A stretch of DNA of 64,000 nt from Argentina anserina. Lineage: Eukaryota; Streptophyta; Magnoliopsida; Rosales; Rosaceae. The first letter of the stretch is position 1; every line of letters starts with the position of its first letter. A program made the position numbers and the translations under genes. A model generated the notes under the pieces. That model was not told where the DNA came from and searched no databases. It saw only the letters and a program-made list of their open reading frames with translations. The stretch is taken from positions 15,015,395-15,079,394 of the forward strand of contig NC_065878.1 of NCBI RefSeq assembly GCF_933775445.1, written 5' to 3'. Positions 31,602 to 41,690 of this stretch are shown here, piece after piece.

Positions 31602-33514
31602 TAATATGTGGTGCGGCATGCATACGTTACCTTAATGTAATAAACTAGGTTCTCAAAGTGATGATATTAGCCCTTGAAGCGGTAAGACGAGATCTATAAA
31701 GCGCGGTAAATTGTCTTAGGTAGCACACGAGGGTTTGATTATCATTGCCGGCCTGAAAGCTTAGAATGACCTACATAACAACATTTGACAATAAACTATC
31801 GTATAATCGATCAAACTAAAGTCTGCATGCTTATCGAACTATAATTTCATTAACGTATCTGACATAGAAACACCATCTCATTTATTTTTGATATAATCTT
31901 CCTTCTTGAATGAAAACTCCAATCTGAGAACTTGCCCGCATTATCTCTGGCCAACTCACACAAGTTAATGCTTGCTCTTTTTATAAAATGAAATGATCTT
32001 TTTTTTTTGGTAATATAAAATGGAATGATGATTTGTATGTGATGTCTTGTCTTTGTAAAACCATATACTCATGTACATTGCCAGTGTGCTTCACTGGATA
32101 TGAAACTGCCAGATCCTACCTTACCAGATCAAAGAAGATTCTTTGACCAAATTAACACCGATAGAAGGATTCAAAGGAAGAAAAATACTATCATACAGTA
32201 GTATCGTCATGCATCATATTCAGTCCTCGATACATGTATCATTTAGCTTTTAGGAATTATGATTTCTTTTCTAGTTGGAAAATGAATAGATAGTTTAACT
32301 AAGATAAAAATTAGTCTTCTAGTTGGATTATGATTTGTAGAGTTATAGACTATAAATAGGAGGTTTAGGCCTAGAGTTAAAACTAGAGTAAACCAGAGAG
32401 CGAAACAGTTAGTGTTATTATAGCAAAAGCGTAGACAACAAAAATTATAACCTTTAAACACAATAATAAGAGAATAATAATTTCTTCAACATAAACACTT
32501 GTGTTGTGTGTGTCTTAGTTGTTTTTAATTTCGTAGTTACCAACATTGAAGTGTTTTGTATCAGTCCTATGTACAATTTAACATGTTGAAGGTGATGAAG
32601 ATTGAAAACTACGGTTGTACGCCCAAGCCTTTCAATTGCTTTTATGAGTGTACCATTATATTGTTCGTTCGGTTAGTTTCAACATTCAACCAAACAGGTT
32701 CGACTATTAATGCATCAACTTCGTATATATATGGGACATGTTTGATCTCAAGAATTTGATCACAAGTCTTATACATATGCGACTCGCTCGATATGATCGA
32801 AAATATAAGAAAATCAACAATAATGTGGAAGAAACCCGCTTGACCATTTCACAATTTTCTTATGGAGATATCAGATCGATATGGTAGCTAAGTCTGATAT
32901 TTATTTTCATATATGAATTCGCAAAGATCATGAATGATCGATACTTTCCATCAGCGTCGTTAGTAACCGACCACACAACCTAGCAGCTTCTAGCTCCAGA
33001 TTTGAAGAGGTCTCATCGTAATTCATTGAAACAAGGCAGACAAAAATATCACCACTATCCTTTCTAAATATCCTGCCTCAGCCGGCTCACAAATTAACTT
33101 CAGACACACGTAGAAACTAGAAAGTAACGTCGACGTAGAAATGATACTAAATACCAAACTTCACACCTCACTTTAAATTCCACACACTAGTTACGCGTAA
33201 CCACATTTAGAGACCCGGTCTTTATGAGCTAGATCTTCATGTTTATGCTTGACAGTTACCTTGTGCTTCTCCAAACCCTAATAGGCCAAAGAGCGGCTTA
33301 AACCCTTAAACTTAAGATCCCAAGAACCCCAAGCACAAAACCCTTGAAGGCTTGAACCCAAAACTCCAGAAGCTACCCAAAAAAAACTGCCTAACAACAT
33401 GAAACAAAAAACTAGTTGGGTCCCTTTCAAAAAAAAAAAACTAGTTGTGTCAACACCAGTCACATACTCACATTTTCCCACCAAATTTATTGCAATCCTC
33501 TCTGTGAGTATTAA
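31148..33514. other. Intergenic region with a microsatellite and LTR-like remnant
   Basis: (TA)n-(TG)n repeat at about 31565-31602. From about 32245 to 32545 the sequence resembles a copia-type LTR: TATAAATAGG near 32351, then AATAATAAGAGAATAATAA and a TGTGTTGTGTG-rich end. No partner LTR or target duplication was found. No genes seen. Confidence 0.35.
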
Positions 33515-33608
33515 ATGCAGCAGCTGGAAGCACCCAACAACTTTCTCTCTCAAAACAACCTCCAATGGCTAAAACCCTCCCAACCCTCCACCTCCTCCTC
33601 CTCCTCCA

Positions 33609-34175
33609 ATGTCCCCTCCACCTCCCTCCTCAAATTACCTCACTACCCTCGGCCTCGGCTACGCCATAGCCATCGCCCTCGGCTTCCTCGTCCTTCTCTC
33701 CACCCTCCTCCTCGCCTCCTACATCTGCTGCCGCGTCTCCCGCCGCTCCCAGGCCCAAGCCCAAACCCGAACCCGACAAACCCAACGAAACCCCAACAGC
33801 TCCGAGGGAGTCATCCTCCCCAGCATCATCTTCGTCGCCGAGGGCGACGACCTCGAGAACCCCGAAAACTCCGTGGCGGGGCTCCACCACAACGTCATCA
33901 ACTCCTACCCGAAATTCCCGTTCTCCAAAGCTCTCGGCGGTGGCGATGCGTCCACGTGTTCCATCTGCCTCTGCGAGTATCGCGAGTTCGAGATGTTAAG
34001 GATGATGCCCGAGTGCCGCCACCACTTCCACCTGTTGTGTCTCGACGCGTGGCTCAAGCTCAACGGCTCCTGCCCCGTCTGCCGCAACTCGCCGCTGCCG
34101 ACGCCACTGTCGACGCCGCTGCAGGAGGTGGTGCCGCTCAGCCAGTACGCCGCCGATCGGAGGTGGAGGAGGTGA
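33609..34175 (+). CDS. RING-H2 E3 ubiquitin ligase, ATL family (ATL67/68-like)
   Basis: 188 aa, intronless, GC-rich, as usual for ATL genes. N-terminal membrane segment LGYAIAIALGFLVLLSTLLL (residues about 16-38) followed by Cys-Cys; GLD-like segment YPKFPFSKA; RING-H2 domain C-S-I-C ... C-R-H-H-F-H ... C-P-V-C with the conserved Leu before the third Cys pair and Trp in DAWLKLNGSCPVC. The ligands fit C-X2-C-X14-C-X-H-X2-H-X2-C-X10-C-X2-C. Membrane-bound E3 ligases of this type ubiquitinate local targets. The LTTLGLGYAIAIALGF segment matches ATL67/68. Neighbouring RTNLB supports that identity. Confidence 0.92.
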   Translation: MSPPPPSSNYLTTLGLGYAIAIALGFLVLLSTLLLASYICCRVSRRSQAQAQTRTRQTQRNPNSSEGVILPSIIFVAEGDDLENPENSVAGLHHNVINSYPKFPFSKALGGGDASTCSICLCEYREFEMLRMMPECRHHFHLLCLDAWLKLNGSCPVCRNSPLPTPLSTPLQEVVPLSQYAADRRWRR

Positions 34176-35373
34176 TGGGTTTTTGTTTTGTTTTGGTTAG
34201 TGGGTTTTTATGGGTTTTTGATTCTTAGTTTTGGGTCTGTGTTAGATTTGGAGAATTGGAGTGGATTGTAAATTTGTAGGGGGTGAGGATTTAAGAGTTT
34301 GTTTTGTTGTATCATAGTTTTACCCTTCATTTTGTGATGGTAAAGCTTTTGGGTTTCTTAGACTCCAAGCTTTATTTGTACCAATTCTAATGATTTTTTC
34401 ATTTTAGGACCTTGAATTCACTCAAAGGATTCATCTTCAGCTCAAATGAACAAGCTTTAGCTTCGACTTGGTCATTCTTGCTTGTTAGTTTTGACCTTGT
34501 ACCAAGTTCTGAAAATTCAGGTTTAGAAGTTGATATAACAGTGATCTGCAACTGGGTTTTGTGCAATGATTTTCTGATTGTGGTTTTGGCCTTGTGCTTC
34601 ACTGCTGCTTCTGCTTCCCCATAATTAATCTAGTCTGCAACTTCAGCTAGCTGCCAAACTTTATATAGCTACAAGCTGTTCATGCTTCCGATTTCTGAAA
34701 TTGGAAGACTTTAGAAAGACAGATAGTCAATCAAAGCACTGAGAGTAGTAATGAAGTGAGGCACGTGCTTTTTCAGTGTCGCCGCTAATCCTCTATACTT
34801 GTCTCTGATTTACACAACAGTATAAGAATGAGTGACCAGAAGTCTAATCAAAGACCATGAAATAATTGAACTGTTTGCAACTGTATTTTCCATTGACTAG
34901 TTCATCCTCTGTTATTGTATCCCAATTTTAATGAAGTGATTATGAAGGAAGCTGTAGTTGCTTGGATTTGAATTTTTTTTTGGCGAGGGCTTGGATTTGA
35001 ATTTTGCCTCCCACTTTTGCTCCAATGGTGGCATAGGAAAAAGGGTTTTAAGCTATAAACAAGGATTATATATTCAGTACACTCTGATCCCCAGATTCTT
35101 AATCAATCACTTCGATTAGCTTTTGGTAGAGTGCTCAGGAAATCCGCCCAATTATCTCTTCGATCAGATAAAACAAATGGTGCCTTTGGACTCTGATCTT
35201 AAAGGTACCAATCTCCATGCCTCTGAGAATATTAAAATAGATCAATGCCAGGCAACAGCTTCAAGCTTCAGTTAACTATTAGAATAAGCTGTTACCCTTA
35301 AAATCGCTGCATCTGATTTCAGATTTGAGTTGCTGAAAATGATGTTCTTTCTTAAGATGCTTTTCAGCTTTTC
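34176..35373. other. Intergenic region between ATL and methyltransferase genes
   Basis: ATL 3' UTR, then AT-rich DNA and the leader of the next gene. No other feature supported. Confidence 0.5.
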
Positions 35374-36828
35374 ATGTCATTGATAGAAATGAGGAAACCA
35401 AGCGTTGTTATGAAGTTGGGAACATGGAGAGGTGTACATAGGTCAATTTTTATGTTGGGTAGTTTTGTTGTTCTCATCTCTATTTTTACCTTATCATCCA
35501 AATTCTACTCTCTCAAATCATTTCATGTTACTGATACTATCTGCAATTATGTAAATACTGATAGTCAAAGCAGGATTGACAGTCATGTAAAAGTGACTCT
35601 TGAAACTGTGATTCAGAAACTCAAACAGGAACTTAACAACTTCAGAGATTCAACAACAGATGCGTCATCGTCTGGTCATTTGTTGAAGCACAGTTCTTTT
35701 CTTGCTGATATTTTGGGGCTAATTGAGTCGGTGGATGAAACTCTGGTGCAGAATGAAGGGACGACTCAGAACTCGAGCAATGATGTCAAGGATATCCATC
35801 CTCTGCTAAAACCAAAGCAACAGTCCGATGAGCCTGCAGACGATTTTCTGATAGAAGAGATCCGGAAGTATGTCAAGATCAAGCCAAACAGATTGGGGAA
35901 GCAGAATTTCATGGGAGCTAATGGCACTTTCACTAGCATTGGCCATGCTTGCTTTGCTATGAAGAAAGAGCTAGAAGAATACATGAACTATGACATTGGA
36001 GATATCTGCAATGACGATTGGAAGCTAGCTCAGAAGCTCATGGTTCATGGATGTGATCCACTTCCAAGGAGGAGGTGCTTCTCTGTAGCCCCGAAGATAT
36101 ACAGCAAGCCATTCCCAATTCATGAGTCCTTGTGGAAGCTCCCGGACAACAGAAATGTCCGGTGGAGTCAGTATCGCTGCAAGAACTTTACTTGCCTTGC
36201 AAGCAATTCCGCTCCCAAAGGGTTCTTCAAATGTGCAGATTGCTTCAATCTGTCACATCATGAAATGCCTAGATGGATGCAACATGTAAATGTAGATTCA
36301 AGTATGAATCTGACTGCAGATTTTCTCATTCCTGAAGTGCTTCAAATCAAGCCGGGGGAGATCAGAATCGGACTTGATTTTAGCGTAGGCACCGGGACTT
36401 TTGCAGCTAGGATGAGGGAGTTCAATGTCACCATTGTCTCGGCAATCATCAATCTTGGGGCACCTTTCAATGAAATGATAGCTCTTCGTGGACTCGTCCC
36501 TCTTTACTTGACAATCAATCAAAGGCTGCCATTTTTCGACAACACTCTGGATTTGATCCACACCACAAGGTTTCTTGATGGCTGGATTGATTTTGTGCTG
36601 CTAGACTTTGTTCTGTATGATTGGGATAGAGTCTTGAGGCCTGGGGGTTTGCTATGGATTGATAGCTTCTTCTGTGTGAAGGAAGATTTGAATGACTATT
36701 TGGAGTCCCTGAAGATGCTGAGATACAAAAAGCACAAATGGGTTGTTGTTCCAAAGATTGACAAAGATGATGACAAAGAGGTTTTCTTTTCTGCTGTGCT
36801 AGAAAAGCCTCCTAGACCGTTCCGGTAA
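35374..36828 (+). CDS. Type II membrane SAM-dependent methyltransferase (At1g29790/At3g05390-like)
   Basis: 484 aa, single exon. A membrane anchor (SIFMLGSFVVLISIFTLSSK, residues about 25-45) follows a short basic N-terminus; then a spacer with a coiled-coil-like stretch; then a Cys-rich segment (DPLPRRRCFSVAPKIYSKPF) and a methyltransferase fold. SAM-binding motif I is IRIGLDFSVGTGTFAARM; a motif near the end reads DWDRVLRPGGLLWIDSFFC. Topology suggests a Golgi/ER lumen catalytic domain, like related plant wall-polymer methyltransferases, but the substrate is unknown. Met-6 (35389) is an alternative start. Confidence 0.88.
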   Translation: MSLIEMRKPSVVMKLGTWRGVHRSIFMLGSFVVLISIFTLSSKFYSLKSFHVTDTICNYVNTDSQSRIDSHVKVTLETVIQKLKQELNNFRDSTTDASSSGHLLKHSSFLADILGLIESVDETLVQNEGTTQNSSNDVKDIHPLLKPKQQSDEPADDFLIEEIRKYVKIKPNRLGKQNFMGANGTFTSIGHACFAMKKELEEYMNYDIGDICNDDWKLAQKLMVHGCDPLPRRRCFSVAPKIYSKPFPIHESLWKLPDNRNVRWSQYRCKNFTCLASNSAPKGFFKCADCFNLSHHEMPRWMQHVNVDSSMNLTADFLIPEVLQIKPGEIRIGLDFSVGTGTFAARMREFNVTIVSAIINLGAPFNEMIALRGLVPLYLTINQRLPFFDNTLDLIHTTRFLDGWIDFVLLDFVLYDWDRVLRPGGLLWIDSFFCVKEDLNDYLESLKMLRYKKHKWVVVPKIDKDDDKEVFFSAVLEKPPRPFR

Positions 36829-38570
36829 TCACGTACTTATGCCACCATTATTTCTACACGAGTTTATAGTTACTTTGTCATTTCAGTTAGAATTTAGAAG
36901 AGAAAATTTATCAGAATTCCATCTTCTTCTTCCTTTTCTGCTTATGAATGCAATAAGGATTATATTGGGACAGGGAACCCCATTCCCACCAGAAAGTAGA
37001 GGAGTAGCCCCCAAGCCAATATCAATGGGTGGAGGTACTTGCTTATTAGTTTTCATTGTGTCCCCCTTCCTATTTGGTCCACTAATAATTTTAAGGTGAA
37101 GAAAAAGACACTGAAATTGGGGTATATGTGCAGCAGTACATCATCATGAAATTGTAAATGTTTTGCTGAGAATTGGAATTTGGAAGTTCATTGATAATTT
37201 CCACTTGTCCGACTTTGGACATTGTTTTCTGAAAAATGTTCGGTAGTTTGCACGGGTTCCATAGACCTTACCTTCCTACCCTCCTCGTGTATCTGTTACG
37301 ATGGCTGTTTTAGAGGTCCACTTTACTCCAATGTAACACATCCTCTTTACTCTTTAGTTAAGTCTCTCTTAAAAGGACCATTTATCACACACTAACTGCG
37401 ATTATACAACAACAACTTATTCGAAAGTCGGAAACAATTAATTTTCCTTCTCCTCTAAACAAACATCGGAGCATTTACCGTCTCCAATTCGCAAACTCGA
37501 GCTGGGTTTAGATGAGGAAGAAAACTTATGTTGTTAAGCAGTTATTTTACATGGATTCAATTGAAAGAATAAACTATCGAAATTATAGATATCATTCTTA
37601 AAAGAAATCTTGAATCACAAATTGTTAATTAAATTATAACTCAGGAAGGATGAGTGTGATGTTACCATCTCCAAATTAAAAAGGAGAGTGTAATGTTGAA
37701 TCATGCCTGATCAAAGATTCAAGATAAGTAAATAACTATATCTTTTTTCTAAAGAAATAGAAAGCTTCATTGGAAAGGTAGGTATTATTGAGAAAAATAA
37801 AATTGATGAAGTGGTTATCATTCTAGGGTAGGCTTTGGCATGTTGATGGTGACTCAAATTGTCAGAGTCGTTGTACATTTCTCTCAGCTTGATCAATATC
37901 TGACGTATTCTGGCAGGCCCACTATTGAAGATTCTTTTGGTTTTTGGTCCGGGCCACACCATCAAGATTCTAAAGGTTCAAAAACATCGGTAAGACAGTT
38001 AAAATTCACTACAGTATAAGAGCGGAGACAATTGACAACAGCTGTATTTTTCATTGTGTAGAAAGAACAGAGAAAAAAAAGACATGTCTTTTCAATTTGA
38101 ATATCATGGTATATTTATACTTACAACCGATGTAACAAATTTCTCTATTTTTCTCTCATCTAAGAGAACTTTGTCGATACTATTATTTGATGTTATTATG
38201 AATTTATCTTAAATTCGACACGTAACTAGATTTAGATTCTTATAAGGTGTCATTATTTTACTTACTCTCCGATAAATCGGATTGCCAAATCCAACCAGTT
38301 TTTCTAACAACACGTGTTGACTCATCTATGGTCGTAATTTCCGACATTTACGACACAACAACGGAGAATATGGACAAGAATTTAGTTCTGAAATGAGTGG
38401 CAGTAGATGGAAAACTTTTGAAACCTGTAGTCAGTAGGTAAGAATTTCGGTTCTTTCTTACTTAGAAGTTTGTCCAAAATAGAAAGGTAAAAAACTTACT
38501 AAATCGATACGGAAATCCCATCAACAAATTATTTACCTCATACCAAATGTGGGAAGCACAAAGCAACCCC
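36829..38570. other. Intergenic region
   Basis: Methyltransferase 3' UTR, then AT-rich DNA. No gene, RNA or mobile element could be supported. Confidence 0.45.
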
Positions 38571-38691
38571 CCAGCTGGATCCCTGGCCTCTCCTCCCTCC
38601 TAACGTGGAGCCCGGTAATAACCGTGGACCCCACCACAACGTAAAGTCACACAGAGACCGCCAAACCACTCATGCCTCCATGCCTCCCCGC

Positions 38692-38697
38692 CACGTG
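38692..38697. promoter_or_regulatory. G-box (CACGTG) upstream of RTNLB
   Basis: GCCACGTGGT contains a palindromic G-box 260 bp before the ATG and 144 bp before the TATA box. bZIP or bHLH factors bind such sites. Confidence 0.5.
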
Positions 38698-38840
38698 GTT
38701 CCCAAACCTTTCTTAACCAAAGTCGGTGACTTTTCCAATCTTTCAAATCCTACCCGAGCCACCCGCCCGGGACACGAGCCTCAGCTCCGGATAACCCTAA
38801 CCAAATGAACGGCCCAGATCTGATCCCGTGTCTCGCACCC

Positions 38841-38848
38841 TTATATAT
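38841..38848 (+). promoter_or_regulatory. TATA box of the RTNLB gene
   Basis: TTATATAT, 108 bp before the start codon, in an otherwise GC-richer promoter. Confidence 0.5.
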
Positions 38849-38955
38849 CCCCCTCTCTTATTATCTCACTCACGAAAACCCTACTGCTATTTTGCTCCGG
38901 TTTCCAGAAAGTTCACTGAAACCTTTTCGAAGTTTTCGGATCTCAGATCGGAGCT

Positions 38956-40572
38956 ATGGCCGAGCACGGTGAGAGCGCCGACGCCAAGGCTGAGCAGTCG
39001 CTGATGGAGAAGATCAGCGAGAAGATCCATCACGAGTCGTCGAGTTCGTCTTCATCGGACTCCGAGACGGAGAAGGTCACTCCGGCGGAGGAGGAGACGG
39101 TCAAGGAGAAGGTCTTCCGCCTCTTCGGAAGAGAGCGCCCTGTTCACCATGTCTTAGGCGGTGGAAAGCGTAAGCTGTTTTTACTTTTTTTTTTTTACTT
39201 TTTACTGTTTCTACTATGAAGTTGATATAGGCACTGGTGGTTTATAGCTTCGGTAAGTTAGGGTTTTTGGAGTATGAGATATTTTGTGGTGTTTCGAAGC
39301 TTTTGTAGGTTGATCTGTGATTAGGTTGTTGCGATCTATATAGCTTTATATATATTAAGCTCGATTTCAGTGAAGCTAAGATTATGAAGTGATTCGAATC
39401 GGTTTATGTATTAGGAGGTAGAATATGATTACGGTTTACGATCGGCTAGGATCGGTTAATTTAGTTAATTGTTTCGTGAATGTATGGATCTTAGTGATTT
39501 TCGATAACTATGAGTTGGAGAAATGAGGTGTTAAACTTGGGGGATTAATTTGTGTTTTGGATTATTGAATGTGGCAGCTGCTGATGTGTTCTTGTGGAGG
39601 AACAAGAAGGTTTCGGCCGGGGTTCTCGGAGGAGCTACTGCCATTTGGGTTCTGTTTGAGTTGGTTGAGTACCATTTGCTTGCGCTTATCTGCCACATTT
39701 TGATTGGTGTTCTAGCAGTCTTGTTCCTGTGGTCCAATGCCCATACTATTATCTACAAGTAGGGTTTTGATACTCGGTTTTGAAGTTTTGTGGGTATATC
39801 GAGTGCTTGAGATTTCCGTTCGTGTGATTCTGTGACGATTCTTATGCATCTGCTTGACTTTTGCAGGAGTCCACCAAGCATGCCAGAAGTTAAACTTCCT
39901 GAGGAGCCATTCCTGCAGGTTGCTTCTGACCTGAGGCATCAGCTCAACTGGGCATTTGCACTCATTCATAATATTGCATCTGGAAAGGAGTTGAAGAAAT
40001 TCCTGATGGTACGTGTATATTGATCTCTGCTACTCTTTAGTCACCGCTTTCGCTCTTCCATTATGCATCCATTGCCGCATGCATTGTTAGCCATCATTGG
40101 TAATGTGGGTTAATACTGACTTGTACTTGGAAGAACCTAATGTATGAAATAATCCTAATGTTGGAAATTATTTTGTGCAGTTCACTGATAAGTGTGGTTA
40201 TCTGTTTGTGGTTATAATGTTATACTCATTTCAGGTTATTGCTGGCTTGTGGGTTCTTTCCATTATTGGGAGTTGGTGCAATTTCTTGACCTTGTTTTAC
40301 ATAAGTAAGTTCTCTGAAATATCATGTGTGCATACCTTATATATATATGTATATAGTGCCTTAATTTAGTATTGCTTTCTGATCATTTTTGTTTTTGATA
40401 AACAGCTTTTGTTCTGCTGCACACCGTGCCTGTTCTGTATGAGAAGTATGAACACAAGGTTGACCCACTTGCAGAGAAGGCAACAATTGAGATGAAAAAG
40501 CAGTATGGAGTGTTTGATGCCAAGGTGTTGACAAAGGTTCGCGAAACTGTGCTGAAAAACAAGAGGTCGTAG
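38956..40572 (+). CDS. Reticulon-like protein B (RTNLB5/6-like)
   Basis: ER membrane-shaping protein that bends tubules through wedge-like hydrophobic hairpins. Five exons join in frame: 38956-39169, 39578-39758, 39867-40008, 40235-40304, 40406-40572, giving 257 aa. The N-terminus is acidic with a Ser run. The reticulon domain starts at [28 protein letters not shown]; first hydrophobic hairpin [20 protein letters not shown] through [16 protein letters not shown]; second [20 protein letters not shown] to [16 protein letters not shown]. The C-terminus KNKRS is basic. All exon phases match the usual RTNLB structure. Next to ATL67/68 and the golgin gene, as in Arabidopsis. Confidence 0.93.
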
Positions 40573-41082
40573 AAAGTGTGTTCTGTTGTGCCCTAAAAGC
40601 TCTAGGTTTAGTAGTTGAGCTTCCCATTACGCTCCAAGCGTTTGGCTTTGTTGGTTGACTATATTTCTGGTTTAGTTTTGAAACTTAGGCTTTATGTCTA
40701 CATTATCGTGGGAAGCTTTTCAAACATCACCTTAGCAATACGTTTATTCTGACAACTTTGTCTTTCAACCGTGCCTTGTACATGAGTTGTCTTGGTGCTC
40801 CAACTATGGTGTATGTTACTTTCATCAGTTTCATGCTTGTTATACTTTGATTGTGAGCATGATGTTTTGGTGCTTCTATGAAATTTCTACATTTTAGTCA
40901 CTGAAAGTCTGATACAGAGTAATAATAATACATGACATGTTATGCCCCATTAAGTGTCCTTTTATTGTGATTGTTTAAACAGTGATCTGTCCTGTTTCAT
41001 ATTAACCTTTACATGGTAATTTTGAATGAAAATTTGAGAAATGGTTGTTTGATTAATTATCTACTGTGTTACAAAAAATTAT
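40573..41082. other. RTNLB 3' UTR and flank
   Basis: Untranslated and AT-rich sequence up to the copia target duplication. Nothing else seen. Confidence 0.5.
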
Positions 41083-41087
41083 GATTG

Positions 41088-41271
41088 TGTTCCGGGAGAA
41101 TTAATATTCTACCCTTGTGTGTGTCTTAGCATAATAGGTTTCATGTTAGGAGATAGATTAGCATCTCCGTAATAGATTAAGACTCCGAATCTTACGGGAT
41201 TGTGGTTTTGTAATGCTTATATATAGGTCCCCATATCATTTAATAATACACAATTATTTCATCCTGAAACA
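41088..41271 (+). repeat. 5' LTR of the copia element
   Basis: 184 bp, TGTTCC...AAACA; contains a TATATATAGG box near 41219-41227. Confidence 0.92.
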
Positions 41272-41339
41272 CGTTATCAGCACGTTGCTCTAAAACCCTG
41301 AACTTTTAGAGCCCTAGAAATTTTTTCTCTTCTCCACCG

Positions 41340-41690
41340 CCGGCCACCGTCGTCTCCGGCCTCCGACATATTCCCGTCGACGTTCCTCGTCGGCGCATCC
41401 CCTGCTCGCCGTCGCTGCAGCCCCCCCCCGCTGCTACCTCTACAGCCCCGCGCGCAGCCCCTGCATGCTGCCCCCCCCAGCCTCGCGCGCAGCCCCTGCA
41501 TGCTGCCCCCGCAGCCCTGCCCTGCAGCCTCCGTAACGCAGCCCTGCTGCCCCCGCATCGCAGCCGCACGCAGCCAGTCCCGCACGCAGATTCTGCCATG
41601 CGGCCCCTGCTGCCCTGCAGCCCCTGCGACCCCCCCTGCTGCCCCTGCGACCCCCCCTGTTGCCCCTGCACGCAGCCCCGCAGGGTATCC
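41340..41690. repeat. C-rich low-complexity block in the copia leader
   Basis: About 350 bp with long C runs (nine C at 41421-41429) and imperfect repeats of GCAGCCCCTGC-like words. It makes artefactual long frames on both strands. G/C-run density could form quadruplex or i-motif structures. Confidence 0.8.

Noticed and set aside
31660..31760. tRNA-like GGGTTTGATTATC word
   Set aside because: No matching A box at the right distance and no foldable cloverleaf.
33630..34087. Antisense frames across the ATL gene
   Set aside because: Shadow frames caused by high GC3.
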